Source: Pseudanabaena sp. FACHB-2040 (GTDB lineage: Bacteria > Cyanobacteriota > Cyanobacteriia > Phormidesmidales > Phormidesmidaceae). Taken from it: DNA of 64,000 nt. Under the pieces are notes generated by a model, which searched no databases, was not told where the DNA came from, and worked only from the letters and a program-made list of their open reading frames with translations. The position numbers and the translations under genes are program-made. The number at the start of each line of letters is the position of its first letter. Within the stretch, counting starts at the first letter, position 1. The stretch is from positions 1 to 64,000 of the forward strand of contig NZ_JACJQO010000008.1 of NCBI RefSeq assembly GCF_014696715.1, in the 5' to 3' direction. Shown here in pieces: positions 1 through 9,089 of this stretch.

Positions 1-174
1 ATGACCCTGGAGCGGTTCCATGAGCAGCCTGAAATCACCGACAGCTACCGGGAAAACTTTGCAGCAATAGAAGAGATCGCCGCTATTCCCATTACCCGAG
101 GCGGGGCCGAGACGGAAGTCTTTCATGTGTACCGGGCGACACAGTTTCTCCAGCCCTATCAATATCCCTATTAA
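1..174 (+). CDS. C-terminal end of an unidentified protein (cut by window start)
   Basis: The first frame is open from base 1 and ends at a TAA at 172-174, giving 57 residues that finish in YQYPY. The ATG at base 1 may be internal, because the window begins there. The segment is acidic and aromatic, with no motif I can name, and I do not recognise the family. A decayed macro-domain gene follows about 40 bases downstream on the same strand, so this may be the last intact part of an older transcript. Confidence 0.4.
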   Translation: MTLERFHEQPEITDSYRENFAAIEEIAAIPITRGGAETEVFHVYRATQFLQPYQYPY

Positions 175-214
175 TTTGATACTTTCGCTTTGCCAGCAAT
201 CTTGCGGATCTGAG

Positions 215-730
<516 letters not shown>

Positions 731-944
731 CTGTCCTGGTTCAAGTCAATCTGCGCTTTTCTAGTGGTGTGGCACAAAACTTCCACAGCTCGACGATGCC
801 CTAAACAAGCTGTTGGCCACCGAGCCCGACGAGTAGACGCCCCTGGATTCACTCTCCACCCCTTTTGATCAGCCGCCCCTTCTGAGCCCAGTCCTCAAGG
901 ACTCGAAGCACATCACTGCAGCAAACACTCCAGGTATTAGGAGG

Positions 945-1112
945 GTCAATTTAACTGTTGTGACCCAACAAGAAGGGGCAATCTGCCTTTATCAGTCGTT
1001 CGGCTTCCGTATCTACGGTACTGAACAGGAAACCTTTTCGAAGGATGGACAATTCTACGACGAGCACTTGATGACGTTGGAACTCGAGTCTGGCAACGAT
1101 CAGAACGCCTAA
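945..1112 (+). pseudogene. GNAT N-acetyltransferase, C-terminal remnant
   Basis: The frame ending at the TAA at 1110-1112 encodes about 55 residues matching the end of a GNAT acetyltransferase. LTVVTQQEGAICLYQSFGFR is the usual beta-alpha segment (normally N-x-AA-I-x-LYxSxGF), followed by IYGTE and a MTLEL ending. No start codon or acetyl-CoA-binding loop is found upstream, where stops interrupt all frames. In 731-944 I see only a short open tail of unknown origin. It is a relic, consistent with the damaged genes on both sides. Confidence 0.6.
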
Positions 1113-1259
1113 CAATTCCGCTGCACCAGAACGAAGTCAAAGTATTGGCAAGAGACAGAGAATGTCTGCATCTAGTGAGGGAGCCGTTAGGCTGCTTCAG
1201 GTTACTACTGAGATAGTACTTGGGGACACTACTAGGTGAGGTGTTTGGTCCCTAATTAC

Positions 1260-2165
1260 TCACGTATCGTTAAGATTTGGCTCGTGTTGTGTCGTCTGCT
1301 GTGCCAAGCTGAGAAATGCTCTTATTACCGGTGAGGAATCATGCTGCCGCCAAGTAAGATAAAGTCCGGTTTGGGGTGTCTGCTCTTGTAAGGGTCTGTA
1401 AACGACTCCGCTTCTGTGGAAGTTTTGCAAGGAGGCGGGAACGAAAGCGATGCCCAGTCCTGCTGCAACTAAGCCGATGATAGTTTGCATCTGAACTGCC
1501 TCTTGAGCAACTTTTGGACTAAATCCAGCTTGCTGACAAATGTTAATAATCTGCTCGTAAAAGATGGGTCCCATCTTGGCAGGAAATAGGATGAATAATT
1601 CATCTGCCAGTGCGGAGAGAGATACTTTAGTCTGGGCAGAGAGCAGGTGGGTTGCTGGCAACGCCAATACCAATGATTCTTGCAAAATGCATTTCACACT
1701 CAAACCTGGCTCGATAATGGCAGAACGAACAATGCCAACATCAACCTGTTTGTGGTGCAGGGCTTGAATTTGCTGAGCAGTCGTCAGTTCATGCAATCGC
1801 AGTTCTACAGCAGGAAACTGCTCTCGAAAGACACTTAAAATATTTGGCAGTACGGTATACGTTGCAGAGCCGACAAAGCCGATCGCCAACCGTCCAACCT
1901 CACCTCGCCCTATCTGTTGTGTCACTTCGATTGCCTGATCGAGTTGTGCTAACACCAGGTAGGAGCGCTCCAAAAACACTTTGCCTGCTTCCGTCAGATG
2001 CACTTGCCGCTTCGTTCGTTCAAACAGCTTGACTCCTAGTTCATCTTCCAAACCACGAATCTGCTGACTGAGCGGGGGTTGGGAAATGCGTAACCGCTCT
2101 GCTGCTCGACTAAAGTGTAATTCCTCAGCCACTGCGATGAAGTAGTGCAGGTGCCGTAGTTCCAT
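1260..2165 (-). CDS. LysR-family transcriptional regulator
   Basis: A LysR-type regulator of 301 residues, normal for the family. The start is the ATG at 2165, giving the classic opening MELRHLHYF; a GTG one codon upstream is less likely. Residues 1-60 form the winged helix-turn-helix (FSRAAERLRISQPPLSQQI with the usual LEDELG-KLFER). A linker helix follows, and about 90-295 form the periplasmic-binding-protein-like effector domain of the CatR/CbnR kind. It is divergent from the SDR gene at 2280, the standard layout for a LysR regulator and its target, so it may originally have controlled that gene. The target is now broken, which may leave this an orphan. The effector cannot be read from sequence. 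Confidence 0.9.
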   Translation of the reverse strand: MELRHLHYFIAVAEELHFSRAAERLRISQPPLSQQIRGLEDELGVKLFERTKRQVHLTEAGKVFLERSYLVLAQLDQAIEVTQQIGRGEVGRLAIGFVGSATYTVLPNILSVFREQFPAVELRLHELTTAQQIQALHHKQVDVGIVRSAIIEPGLSVKCILQESLVLALPATHLLSAQTKVSLSALADELFILFPAKMGPIFYEQIINICQQAGFSPKVAQEAVQMQTIIGLVAAGLGIAFVPASLQNFHRSGVVYRPLQEQTPQTGLYLTWRQHDSSPVIRAFLSLAQQTTQHEPNLNDT

Positions 2166-2279
2166 CACATTTATATGTTTAACCTATTAATCCTAGTCAA
2201 ATATATATTGGACAGTCGGATGGCGGCCTCCTATTGTACGAAATAAGGCGTGCCTTATCGTTTTTGTATTGGAGAAAAC

Positions 2280-2784
2280 ATGATCCGACTCGACAATCAA
2301 GTAGCGATTATTACTGGAAGCGGGCGAGGTTTGGGGGCAGCTTATGCCCGTCTGCTGGCGGAAAGAGGAGCGCGTGTCGTTGTGCATGACGCAGGCGTTA
2401 ACAAGGATGGAATCGGATTCGATCCGGACGTGGCAGCTAATGCTGCAAGCAAGATTCGAGAATTTGGTGGGGTTGCGTTCCCAAGAGCATGGAATTCTCG
2501 TTAATACGATTTCGCCAGTAGCCAAAACGCGGATGTGGAATGTCCAAGATGAGCCAGAGGATTTGCAACCCGAGCAAGTAGCCCCCGGAGTGTTATATCT
2601 TGCTTCTTCAGAATGTCGAGAGTCTGGATTTATATTAAGGGCAAGCAATGGTCAATTTACAGCCGCGCGCTGGATCGAGCGAGACAATGTGGATTACCCG
2701 TTAAACCTTGCCGCTGTTGAGGTTTCTACTGCCGAAGATTTGGCTACTCAATGGCAGGAGATTGCTGCGGATGTTGCATTTTAA
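2280..2784 (+). pseudogene. Short-chain dehydrogenase/reductase with internal deletion
   Basis: The first ~65 codons are a clear SDR Rossmann start: IRLDNQVAIITGSGRGLGAA, the TGxxxGxG cofactor motif, then ARVVVHDAG typical of the 3-hydroxyacyl-CoA/17-beta-HSD4-like branch. Near 2480 the frame breaks and the text jumps to the C-terminal third in another frame: EHGILVNTISPVAKTRMW, then a tail ending in ADVAF at 2784. The middle of the fold, with the NNAG strand and the catalytic Ser-Tyr-Lys, is missing; roughly 90-100 codons are lost. The gene therefore cannot make a working enzyme. It is divergent from the LysR gene. Confidence 0.8.
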
Positions 2785-2804
2785 GGTTGTCTCCGGTAGG
2801 CAAG

Positions 2805-3284
2805 ATGCAAATTCAACCATACGACTCAAATCACCTTGATGCTGTTGTTCGTCTTTCGCTTCGGGCATGGGCTCCGGTCTCTGATTCGATTCAGAACGCG
2901 ATGAACGCTGATCTGTATCGGGCATTCTATTCCGATAATTGGCGTGTGAGCCAGCAGAAGGCGGTCGAGGATGTCTGCACTGCGGAAGACACAAACGTAT
3001 GGGTTGCTATCGATGCAGATTCTACTGTGGGCTTTGTAGCCATGAAACTACACTCAGAAGACAGTATGGGTGAAATCCACATGGTTGCTGTCGATCCAGA
3101 CCTTTAGGGTCATGGCATTGGCACTGCTCTCATAGAATTTGCTCTTGATTGGATGAAAGATGCTGGGATGTCTATTGCTATGGTTGAGACCGGCGGCGAT
3201 TCCGGTCATGCCTCAGCACGTAGCACCTATGAAAAGGTCGGCTTTAGGCTGTTTCCCATCGCCAGGTACGTCAAGAAACTCTAG
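2805..3284 (+). pseudogene. GNAT N-acetyltransferase with an in-frame TAG
   Basis: A 159-residue GNAT acetyltransferase frame is continuous except for one TAG at 3105-3107. The stop falls in the acetyl-CoA pyrophosphate loop, where VDPDL-stop-GHGIGTALIEFALDWM would normally read VDP-x-x-QGxGIGxxL; a CAG-to-TAG change explains it. The N-terminal part has the expected WVAIDADSTVGFVAM strand and the C-terminal part has STYEKVGFRLFP. Only about 100 residues are translated up to the stop, lacking the cofactor loop, so the product should be inactive unless the stop is suppressed. It lies 20 bases after the broken SDR gene on the same strand. Confidence 0.75.
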
Positions 3285-3406
3285 GTGCAGATGTTTGCAA
3301 TGAGAAATCCCACCGCTTGAAGAGACAGCAGTGGGATAGAGAGTTGAGAGTCATTAGGTTCGACCCTCTTACAGTACCCAGCAGAGTGAGTACATTCTCG
3401 GTAAGA

Positions 3407-3652
3407 CTAAATCATTTTCATTATCTGCTGCACGATATTGGCGGGGGCTTGAGCGATAAAGGTTTCTACCAGCCTACTGATGAGGGCTGCTTCATCCCCT
3501 TTAGCCCGATCTCGCAGTTCAACCAGCTTCTGAAAGCTAGACAAAGTGTATCCAGCTGTATCTTCAGCTAGGCTCATTGCTTCTTTCAACAGATTCATTT
3601 GAATGGCCTCCAGGCCAGTATTTAAAGAGTGGGCAGAGTTAATATCAAACAA
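3407..3652 (-). CDS. Small hypothetical helical protein
   Basis: An 81-residue frame with no recognised family. The only upstream start is TTG at 3652, preceded on the minus strand by a purine-rich AAGGGGAAC that could serve as a ribosome site; an internal ATG at residue 19 (MNLLKEAMSLAED) is an alternative. The sequence looks all-helical and amphipathic, ending in APANIVQQIMKMI, with no signal peptide or membrane segment. It stands alone between a damaged region and the flavoprotein gene at 3823, with opposite orientation to both. It reads like a genuine conserved small protein rather than a shadow frame, but I cannot give a function. Confidence 0.5.
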   Translation of the reverse strand: MFDINSAHSLNTGLEAIQMNLLKEAMSLAEDTAGYTLSSFQKLVELRDRAKGDEAALISRLVETFIAQAPANIVQQIMKMI

Positions 3653-3822
3653 CCCGTTCCCCTTCAGAAGCTTCTGCCTGCTGGCTAAGGGCGCTCCTTC
3701 TTAGGATGGATTTTGAGAAATTTTTTAAGATGTTTAGCCTTAAGTTTTACAAAGTAAGGCTGAGCACGTCAGCACATTACAATCCTCTGCCATACTAAAG
3801 GGCCTTAGGACGCTGTGCTGCT

Positions 3823-5214
3823 ATGAACCAACTATTTGACGCGCTGATCATTGGTGCCGGGCAGGCAGGGCCATCGCTTGCTGGACGGCTGACAACGGCA
3901 GGGATGAAGGTGGCACTGATCGAGCGACATTTGTTTGGAGGCACTTGTGTTAACACCGGCTGCACGCCGACCAAAACGCTTGTCGCCAGCGCTTATGCTG
4001 CTCATCTGGCTCGTCGCGCCGCTGATTATGGTGTGGTGATCTCCAGTGAGGTTGGTGTCGATATGAAGCGGGTTAAGGCGCGTGCCGACGCAGTTGTGGC
4101 CGCTTCTCGGAACGGCGTTGAGACTTGGCTCCGTGGTATGGATCGTCTGACTGTGGTTCATGGTCAGGCCCGTTTTGAAGGAGCAGACACGCTGCGGGTT
4201 GGCGACGAACTCCTCACGGCCCCACGAATTTTTATCAATGTTGGTGGTCGAGCCCAGGTGCCTGAGATGCCTGGCCTGCAGGAGATCGATTACCTCACTA
4301 ACACCTCTATCCTGGCGCTAGATGTTCTCCCGCGCCATTTGGTGGTGGTGGGAGGCAGCTATATTGGGCTGGAGTTTGCCCAAATTTATCGCCGCTTTGG
4401 TGCGGAGGTAACGGTGGTTGAGAAGGGCCCTCGCCTAGTCGCCCGCGAGGACGAGGACGTTTCTGCCGCGATCCAAGAGATCCTCGAAGCCGAGGGCGTG
4501 CATATTCGCACGAATGCTGAGTGCATTGCTTTCGCATCCCATCCTGAGGGGGCGATCGTCCATGTTGATTGCATCAAGGGCACACCGCAGGTGATCGGCA
4601 GCCATGTCCTGCTGGCGGTTGGACGTCGGCCTAACACCGACGATCTGGGCCTCGATTGCGCTGGCGTTGCAACCGACGCGCGGGGCTATATCAAAGTGGA
4701 TGACCAGCTTCGCACCAACGTACCCGGCATTTGGGCATTGGGCGACTGCAACGGCCGAGGCGCGTTCACTCACACAGCCTATAACGATTTTGAGATCGTC
4801 TCTGCTAACTTGCTCGACAGCGCCGAGCGGCGGGTTTGCGATCGCATCCCCGCCTACGCCCTCTATATCGATCCCCCGCTCGGGCGCGTCGGCATGACTG
4901 AGGCGCAGGCGCGCGCCTCGGGTCGGCCGCTGCTGATGGGGATTAGGCAGATGACGCAGGTAAGTCGCGCCATTGAGAAAGGTGAGACACAAGGCTTTAT
5001 CAAGATCGTGGCCGACGCTGAAACCAAGCGCATTCTCGGTGCTGCAATTCTCGGCCTGAGTGGCGATGAGGTGATCCACGGACTGATCGACATGATGAAT
5101 GCCGACCAGCCCTACACCGCACTGCAATGGGCCGTACCGATCCACCCAACTGTCTCGGAGCTGATCCCGACCGTGTTGGGCCAAATGCAGCCGCTCCCGC
5201 CGCCTGTGAAATAG
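3823..5214 (+). CDS. Pyridine nucleotide-disulfide oxidoreductase (mercuric-reductase-like)
   Basis: A 463-residue class I flavin disulfide reductase. The FAD-binding GAGQAG is at 11-16. The redox-active pair Cys42/Cys47 lies in GGTCVNTGCTPTKT. A second Rossmann motif, VVVGGSYIGLEFAQ, binds NAD(P)H at about 172-190, and GDCNGRGAFTHTAYND closes the FAD site. The C-terminal dimerisation domain keeps the catalytic His441-x4-Glu446 pair (HPTVSELIPT). The THT-containing variant and the missing C-terminal Cys-Cys and N-terminal metal domain argue against true MerA; the substrate is probably a dithiol or quinone. It is a lone gene. Codon use is more GC-rich than that of its neighbours, which hints at transfer. 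Confidence 0.85.
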   Translation: MNQLFDALIIGAGQAGPSLAGRLTTAGMKVALIERHLFGGTCVNTGCTPTKTLVASAYAAHLARRAADYGVVISSEVGVDMKRVKARADAVVAASRNGVETWLRGMDRLTVVHGQARFEGADTLRVGDELLTAPRIFINVGGRAQVPEMPGLQEIDYLTNTSILALDVLPRHLVVVGGSYIGLEFAQIYRRFGAEVTVVEKGPRLVAREDEDVSAAIQEILEAEGVHIRTNAECIAFASHPEGAIVHVDCIKGTPQVIGSHVLLAVGRRPNTDDLGLDCAGVATDARGYIKVDDQLRTNVPGIWALGDCNGRGAFTHTAYNDFEIVSANLLDSAERRVCDRIPAYALYIDPPLGRVGMTEAQARASGRPLLMGIRQMTQVSRAIEKGETQGFIKIVADAETKRILGAAILGLSGDEVIHGLIDMMNADQPYTALQWAVPIHPTVSELIPTVLGQMQPLPPPVK

Positions 5215-5255
5215 GCAGATGAAATAGGTAGATATGCAATGCTATCTAGCCGATC

Positions 5256-6866
5256 TCACGATACCGAGTTCACAATATTCAAAGCAACGGCCTCCGCAAC
5301 CTTAATGCCATCGATGCCTGCCGAAAGGATGCCGCCTGCATAACCAGCCCCTTCCCCAGCAGGATAGAGGCCGTTTGTATTGAGGCTTTGATAATCCTCC
5401 TTGCGCTTAATCCGAATAGGCGACGAGGTGCGCGTTTCCACTCCAGTCAACACGGCATCCGGCATGGCAAACCCGCTGATCTGCTTGTCGAACGCGGGCA
5501 ACGCCTCGCGAATGGCCTCGATCGCATAGTCAGGCAAGCTCGTACTTAAGTCACCCAAATGCACCCCCGGCGCATAGGATGGCTGCACGCTGCCAAAGTC
5601 GTGGGAGGGGCGATCAGCCAGAAAGTCTCCCACCAGCTGCCCCGGTGCGTCGTAGGTGCCACCACCGAGCTCAAAGGCCCGTTCTTCTAAGCGCCGCTGC
5701 AAGGCAATACCGGCCAGAGGATGCCCCGGATAGTCATCGGGGGTAATGCCCACCACAATTGCACTGTTGGCATTGCGCTCATTGCGCGAATACTGGCTCA
5801 TGCCGTTGGTGACGACCCGCCCCGGCTCAGACGCAGCTGCGACCACCAGACCGCCCGGACACATACAAAAGCTATAGACAGAACGACCATTCTGGCAGTG
5901 ATGCACCAGCTTATAGTCGGCAGCGCCCAACAGCTTGTGACCTGCCTGCTCGCCAAACCGACAGCGGTCGATCAGCGTCTGCGGGTGCTCTACCCGAAAG
6001 CCAATGGAAAAGGGCTTGGGTTCGATATAAACGCCGCGATCAAAGAGCATTTGAAACGTATCACGGGCACTATGGCCAACCGCAAGCACCACATGCTGGC
6101 TAGCAATGGTTTCGCCACTGTCCAAAGTGACGCCCTGCACCTGTCCCTGTTCGATATGGATGTCTTTAACGCGACTTTGAAAGCGAATTTCACCGCCGAG
6201 GGCTTCAATTCTGGCGCGCAGACTTTGGACAATGCCGACCAGCTTGAAGGTGCCGATATGCGGTTTGTTGACGTATAAAATCTCTGGCGAAGCCCCAGAA
6301 TTGACGAGCTCGTTCAGTACCTTGCGCCCGTAATGGTTGGAATCTCTTACCTGACTGTAGAGCTTGCCATCTGAAAAGGTGCCCGCACCGCCTTCGCCAA
6401 ACTGCGCGTTAGATTCTGGGTTTAACTCGTCTTTCTTCTTCCAGAAGGCAAAGGTGTCTACGGTGCGATCGCGCACTGCCTTCCCCCGCTCTAATAGCAG
6501 CGGGCGAAACCCCATTTGCGCCAGCAGCAGCCCTGCAAACATCCCACAGGGGCCCGTACCAATAACAATGGGACGATTGACTAGAGAACTGGGAGCTTGT
6601 GCCACCAGACGATAGCTCATGTCTGGCGTTGGCATCACGTGTGGATCCTTTTTCAGGCGCTTCAGCAGCAACTTTTCCTGCGTCGTCTCCACATCGAGAA
6701 TATAAACGAGAGTGATCTCCCCTTTCTTGCGAGCATCATGGCTGCGCTTGAAGACGGTGTAGTTGATTAAAGCCTCTGGCGCAATTTGCAGCTTTTTGAG
6801 GATGGCAGCCTCGATTGCCCCTTCGGGATGGTCAAGCGGCAGCTTGATTTCGGTGAGTCGCAACAT
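5256..6866 (-). CDS. FAD-dependent dehydrogenase (COG2509-like)
   Basis: A 536-residue flavoprotein. Residues 1-85 form a small Lys-rich alpha/beta domain seen at the front of this family. The FAD dinucleotide motif VIGTGPCGMFAG is at 101-112, and the family-specific FGEGGAGTFSDGKLYSQV follows. VVLAVGHSARDTF and the C-terminal GLYPAGEGAGYAGGILSAG complete the FAD fold. Members are widespread in bacteria and plastids but lack an assigned reaction. It is transcribed towards the mercuric-reductase-like gene, with the two stops about 40 bases apart. It is full length with an ATG start, and I see no sign of an operon partner. Confidence 0.85.
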   Translation of the reverse strand: MLRLTEIKLPLDHPEGAIEAAILKKLQIAPEALINYTVFKRSHDARKKGEITLVYILDVETTQEKLLLKRLKKDPHVMPTPDMSYRLVAQAPSSLVNRPIVIGTGPCGMFAGLLLAQMGFRPLLLERGKAVRDRTVDTFAFWKKKDELNPESNAQFGEGGAGTFSDGKLYSQVRDSNHYGRKVLNELVNSGASPEILYVNKPHIGTFKLVGIVQSLRARIEALGGEIRFQSRVKDIHIEQGQVQGVTLDSGETIASQHVVLAVGHSARDTFQMLFDRGVYIEPKPFSIGFRVEHPQTLIDRCRFGEQAGHKLLGAADYKLVHHCQNGRSVYSFCMCPGGLVVAAASEPGRVVTNGMSQYSRNERNANSAIVVGITPDDYPGHPLAGIALQRRLEERAFELGGGTYDAPGQLVGDFLADRPSHDFGSVQPSYAPGVHLGDLSTSLPDYAIEAIREALPAFDKQISGFAMPDAVLTGVETRTSSPIRIKRKEDYQSLNTNGLYPAGEGAGYAGGILSAGIDGIKVAEAVALNIVNSVS

Positions 6867-7134
6867 ACTTGGAAACTAAAAACCTGGAAATAAAAAGTGC
6901 CTGCTGGCAAAAAAGGCCCTCTTTAATTTTGCCTCTTAATTTTTGATTCCGTTACACTAAACGCCGAACTACAGCCACTCTCGCCTGCATTCGCCATCCA
7001 CCCATTCACCCATCTACCCAAGCCTGTAGCTTACCGCTCCGAAAATCACTGTAAGCAGAGAACGAACCCTAACAATCTTTTGCAGAGAGGGTGCCGGAAG
7101 CGCATGATGTCAATCCTCATCCATCCACGCCAAC

Positions 7135-7242
7135 CTAGCCACGCCAATAGACGCGCCAAATGATCCAGCCGGACAACGTTAGGAAGGCTGCGATGAGGAG
7201 CCAATGGTCCCATCTTTGAGGGTCAAAGCTTGAGTCATCCAT
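7135..7242 (-). CDS. 35-residue single-pass membrane protein downstream of tonB
   Basis: An ATG only two bases after the tonB stop opens a 35-codon frame ending in TAG. The product is MDDSSFDPQRWDHW, then a hydrophobic helix of about 18 residues (LLIAAFLTLSGWIIW), then a short basic tail RVYWRG. The spacing implies translational coupling to tonB. The acidic N-terminus, Trp-flanked helix and positive tail predict an N-out/C-in single-span protein. No family is recognised. A role as a small accessory of the TonB-ExbB-ExbD complex is inferred from position only. Confidence 0.6.
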   Translation of the reverse strand: MDDSSFDPQRWDHWLLIAAFLTLSGWIIWRVYWRG

Positions 7243-7244
7243 AG

Positions 7245-8789
7245 TTATAAGTTTTCTTCTGGTGAAGCTGGAGCGGCCGGGGCGACTGGGGGAGCAGCAG
7301 GTTCAGGGGCAGAGGGTGGACTTGAAGCCGGAGGTGGGCTTGGAGGCGGAGGTGAAGCCGGTTGCTCTACGCTAGGCGCAGGCTGTCTAGCAGGCGCTAG
7401 GTCTGGCTCAGGGGCAGGCTCAGGAGTAGGGACAGCGGGTTCAGGCGCAGCAGGCTCTACTGGTTGAGCTGGCCTCTCCTCTACGGGCGCGGTAGGGTCT
7501 GCAGCGGCAGGTGTTTTCGGATCTGGGGCAGCGGTTGGGGTTGGGTCTGGAGTTGTAGCCTCTTCCTCAGAAGTAGGCTGAGGAGGGGTAGGATCAGTCG
7601 TTCCCCTGGGTGCTTGTGTGGTTGGGGTAGTGGGGGCTGACTCTGCTGATTCCGATGATTCCGACGCTGATTCTGAAGCTGACGGAGGTACTTCGATAGA
7701 GAGGCGCTCTTCCTGTTCTTGCGATTCTCGGTTGCGGCGAGAGCCCTCAATTGTTACGTTGTATTCCATCGGAACACTGGCTCCCCCCTCGACAGGCTGG
7801 AACCGAGAACGGCGAGCGGCTGCGATCGCAGCCTGGTCAATCGCCGCATTGCCGCTTGGTCGAGTCAGAGTGACACTGCGCACACTGCCATCGGGGTTGA
7901 TCTCAACCCGTACCTGAGGCTGCCCTTCCACTCCAGCGGCCAAAGCGCTGGCCGGATACTGCGGGCGAACACAGTCTTCGCAAACCACTGTGCGAGAACC
8001 CCGATCCTGGCCGCTGCCGCCCCCACCCGAAGAATCAGCAGGACGATTAGAGCTGCCAGCACCAGGGCCAGCCGCCACCTCACTAGGCTGCGTTGTTGCA
8101 GGGGACTCCTGAGCAGAATCGGGTTCGCTCACCGCTGCCCCAGCTGTATCTGTTTGCTGTGTATCCGTCTGCTGTGCATCTCGCAGCCCCTGCAGGAAGT
8201 TGCGCAGCCGCTCTGCCTGAGAAGCTGCATCTGAAGTTTCTAAGGGGGCGTCTACCGCTGCCACCTCTTCTGGTGGCTCTGCCTCAGCCAGTGCTTCAGG
8301 CTCCTCCAGGTCTGATTCGGCCAGGGTTTCGGTGTCGTCTGCTGGCACTTCATCCGCTGGCACTTCATCCGCTGGCACCTCGTCTGCTGCCTCAACGGGT
8401 TCGGCGGGGGCAGCTTCCTCCGGTTCTGGGAGGTCAGCGGATGGAGGCGGAGCAGCGGGTGCGGGCGAGAAGACTGCTGCCGGAGGCGCTGAACTGACGG
8501 CGGCTGGAGCCGGATTAACCGTTTCAGTACTGAGCTCAGCCGGTTCAATCGGCGTGGGTGGCTCAACCTCGACGGTTTCTTCAGCCAGATCCGCTGGGGG
8601 CGGCTCGGTCACAATCAGCTCAATAGGAGCAATTTCAGCCTCTATCGGGCGCTGCCAAATGTTGAGCTGACTGAGGGCAAGTGCGATCGCATGCACCCCC
8701 AGCGAACCCACGACTCCCCAAAGAAGCACCCGACGCAGGAGCGCCTGCTCCCGATCATGCTGCTGAGCACAAAACTGTGAAAGACTCAT
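7245..8789 (-). CDS. tonB: TonB-family energy transducer with long Pro/Glu-rich C-terminal tail
   Basis: A 514-residue TonB-like protein. A cytoplasmic N-terminus leads into one membrane helix (about 20-41). A Pro/Glu/Ala-rich periplasmic spacer follows, containing a direct triplication of ADEVP. The TonB C-terminal domain (about 260-350) shows CEDCVRPQYPASALAAGVEG, the YP...G-x-EG signature, and NAAIDQAAIAAARRSRFQPV. TonB carries proton-motive energy from ExbB/ExbD to outer-membrane receptors such as the one at 21.8-24.3 kb. Unusually, the fold does not end the protein: about 160 further residues of Ser-, Pro-, Thr- and Glu-rich low complexity follow. It is divergent from exbB-exbD across 300 bases with Fur-like sites. 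Confidence 0.88.
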   Translation of the reverse strand: MSLSQFCAQQHDREQALLRRVLLWGVVGSLGVHAIALALSQLNIWQRPIEAEIAPIELIVTEPPPADLAEETVEVEPPTPIEPAELSTETVNPAPAAVSSAPPAAVFSPAPAAPPPSADLPEPEEAAPAEPVEAADEVPADEVPADEVPADDTETLAESDLEEPEALAEAEPPEEVAAVDAPLETSDAASQAERLRNFLQGLRDAQQTDTQQTDTAGAAVSEPDSAQESPATTQPSEVAAGPGAGSSNRPADSSGGGGSGQDRGSRTVVCEDCVRPQYPASALAAGVEGQPQVRVEINPDGSVRSVTLTRPSGNAAIDQAAIAAARRSRFQPVEGGASVPMEYNVTIEGSRRNRESQEQEERLSIEVPPSASESASESSESAESAPTTPTTQAPRGTTDPTPPQPTSEEEATTPDPTPTAAPDPKTPAAADPTAPVEERPAQPVEPAAPEPAVPTPEPAPEPDLAPARQPAPSVEQPASPPPPSPPPASSPPSAPEPAAPPVAPAAPASPEENL

Positions 8790-8833
8790 GCCGCCCGTCT
8801 GCTAAACAGCAAATTAATTCATCTCACTATAGT

Positions 8834-8850
8834 TGAGAAATCCTGTCATT
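8834..8850 (+). promoter_or_regulatory. Fur-box-like site upstream of tonB
   Basis: TTGAGAAATCCTGTCAT fits the 7-1-7 Fur pattern (TGAGAAT-N-ATTCTCA) well on the left half and partly on the right. It lies 45 bases before the tonB ATG, in the 8790-9089 spacer between tonB and exbB, which otherwise holds no gene. Three similar sites occur in the window, all next to iron-uptake genes. Confidence 0.4.
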
Positions 8851-9062
8851 GAGTCAAGCCTTATTCAGAATAATTTTTACGGGTTGTTCAAGCTTGACTG
8901 GCTAAATCCTCATGGAGCAGCTGCCTAAAATTCCCTAGATGCAAGGAAAAAAGCCGATTTACTTCCTCTTCTTCGCCTGCCGCAAAAAGGTTTTACGACA
9001 AGCTTGTTGGGAATAAATCTTGAATGACTCTTGACAATGAACAAACAATCAGGCTCAATCAG

Positions 9063-9079
9063 TTGAGAGTAATTTTCAA
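9063..9079 (+). promoter_or_regulatory. Fur-box-like site upstream of exbB
   Basis: TTGAGAGTAATTTTCAA is a near-perfect 17-base palindrome (TTGAGA-N5-TTTCAA) and matches the 7-1-7 Fur pattern TGAGAAT-N-ATTCTCA at most positions. It ends 10 bases before the exbB ATG, so a bound repressor would block transcription or initiation. It is the second of the two sites in the tonB/exbB spacer. Confidence 0.5.
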
Positions 9080-9089
9080 TTAGAAGATT

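Noticed and set aside
731-944. Short open tail QLDDALNKLLATEPDE as a gene
   Set aside because: Stops interrupt it upstream, no start codon is present, and the text matches no family.
4435-5184. Long 249-codon minus-strand frame
   Set aside because: It is antisense to the well-supported flavoprotein gene; GC-rich DNA gives long shadow frames.
8332-8670. Ser/Gly-rich frames opposite tonB
   Set aside because: They are shadows of the Pro/Glu low-complexity region of TonB.
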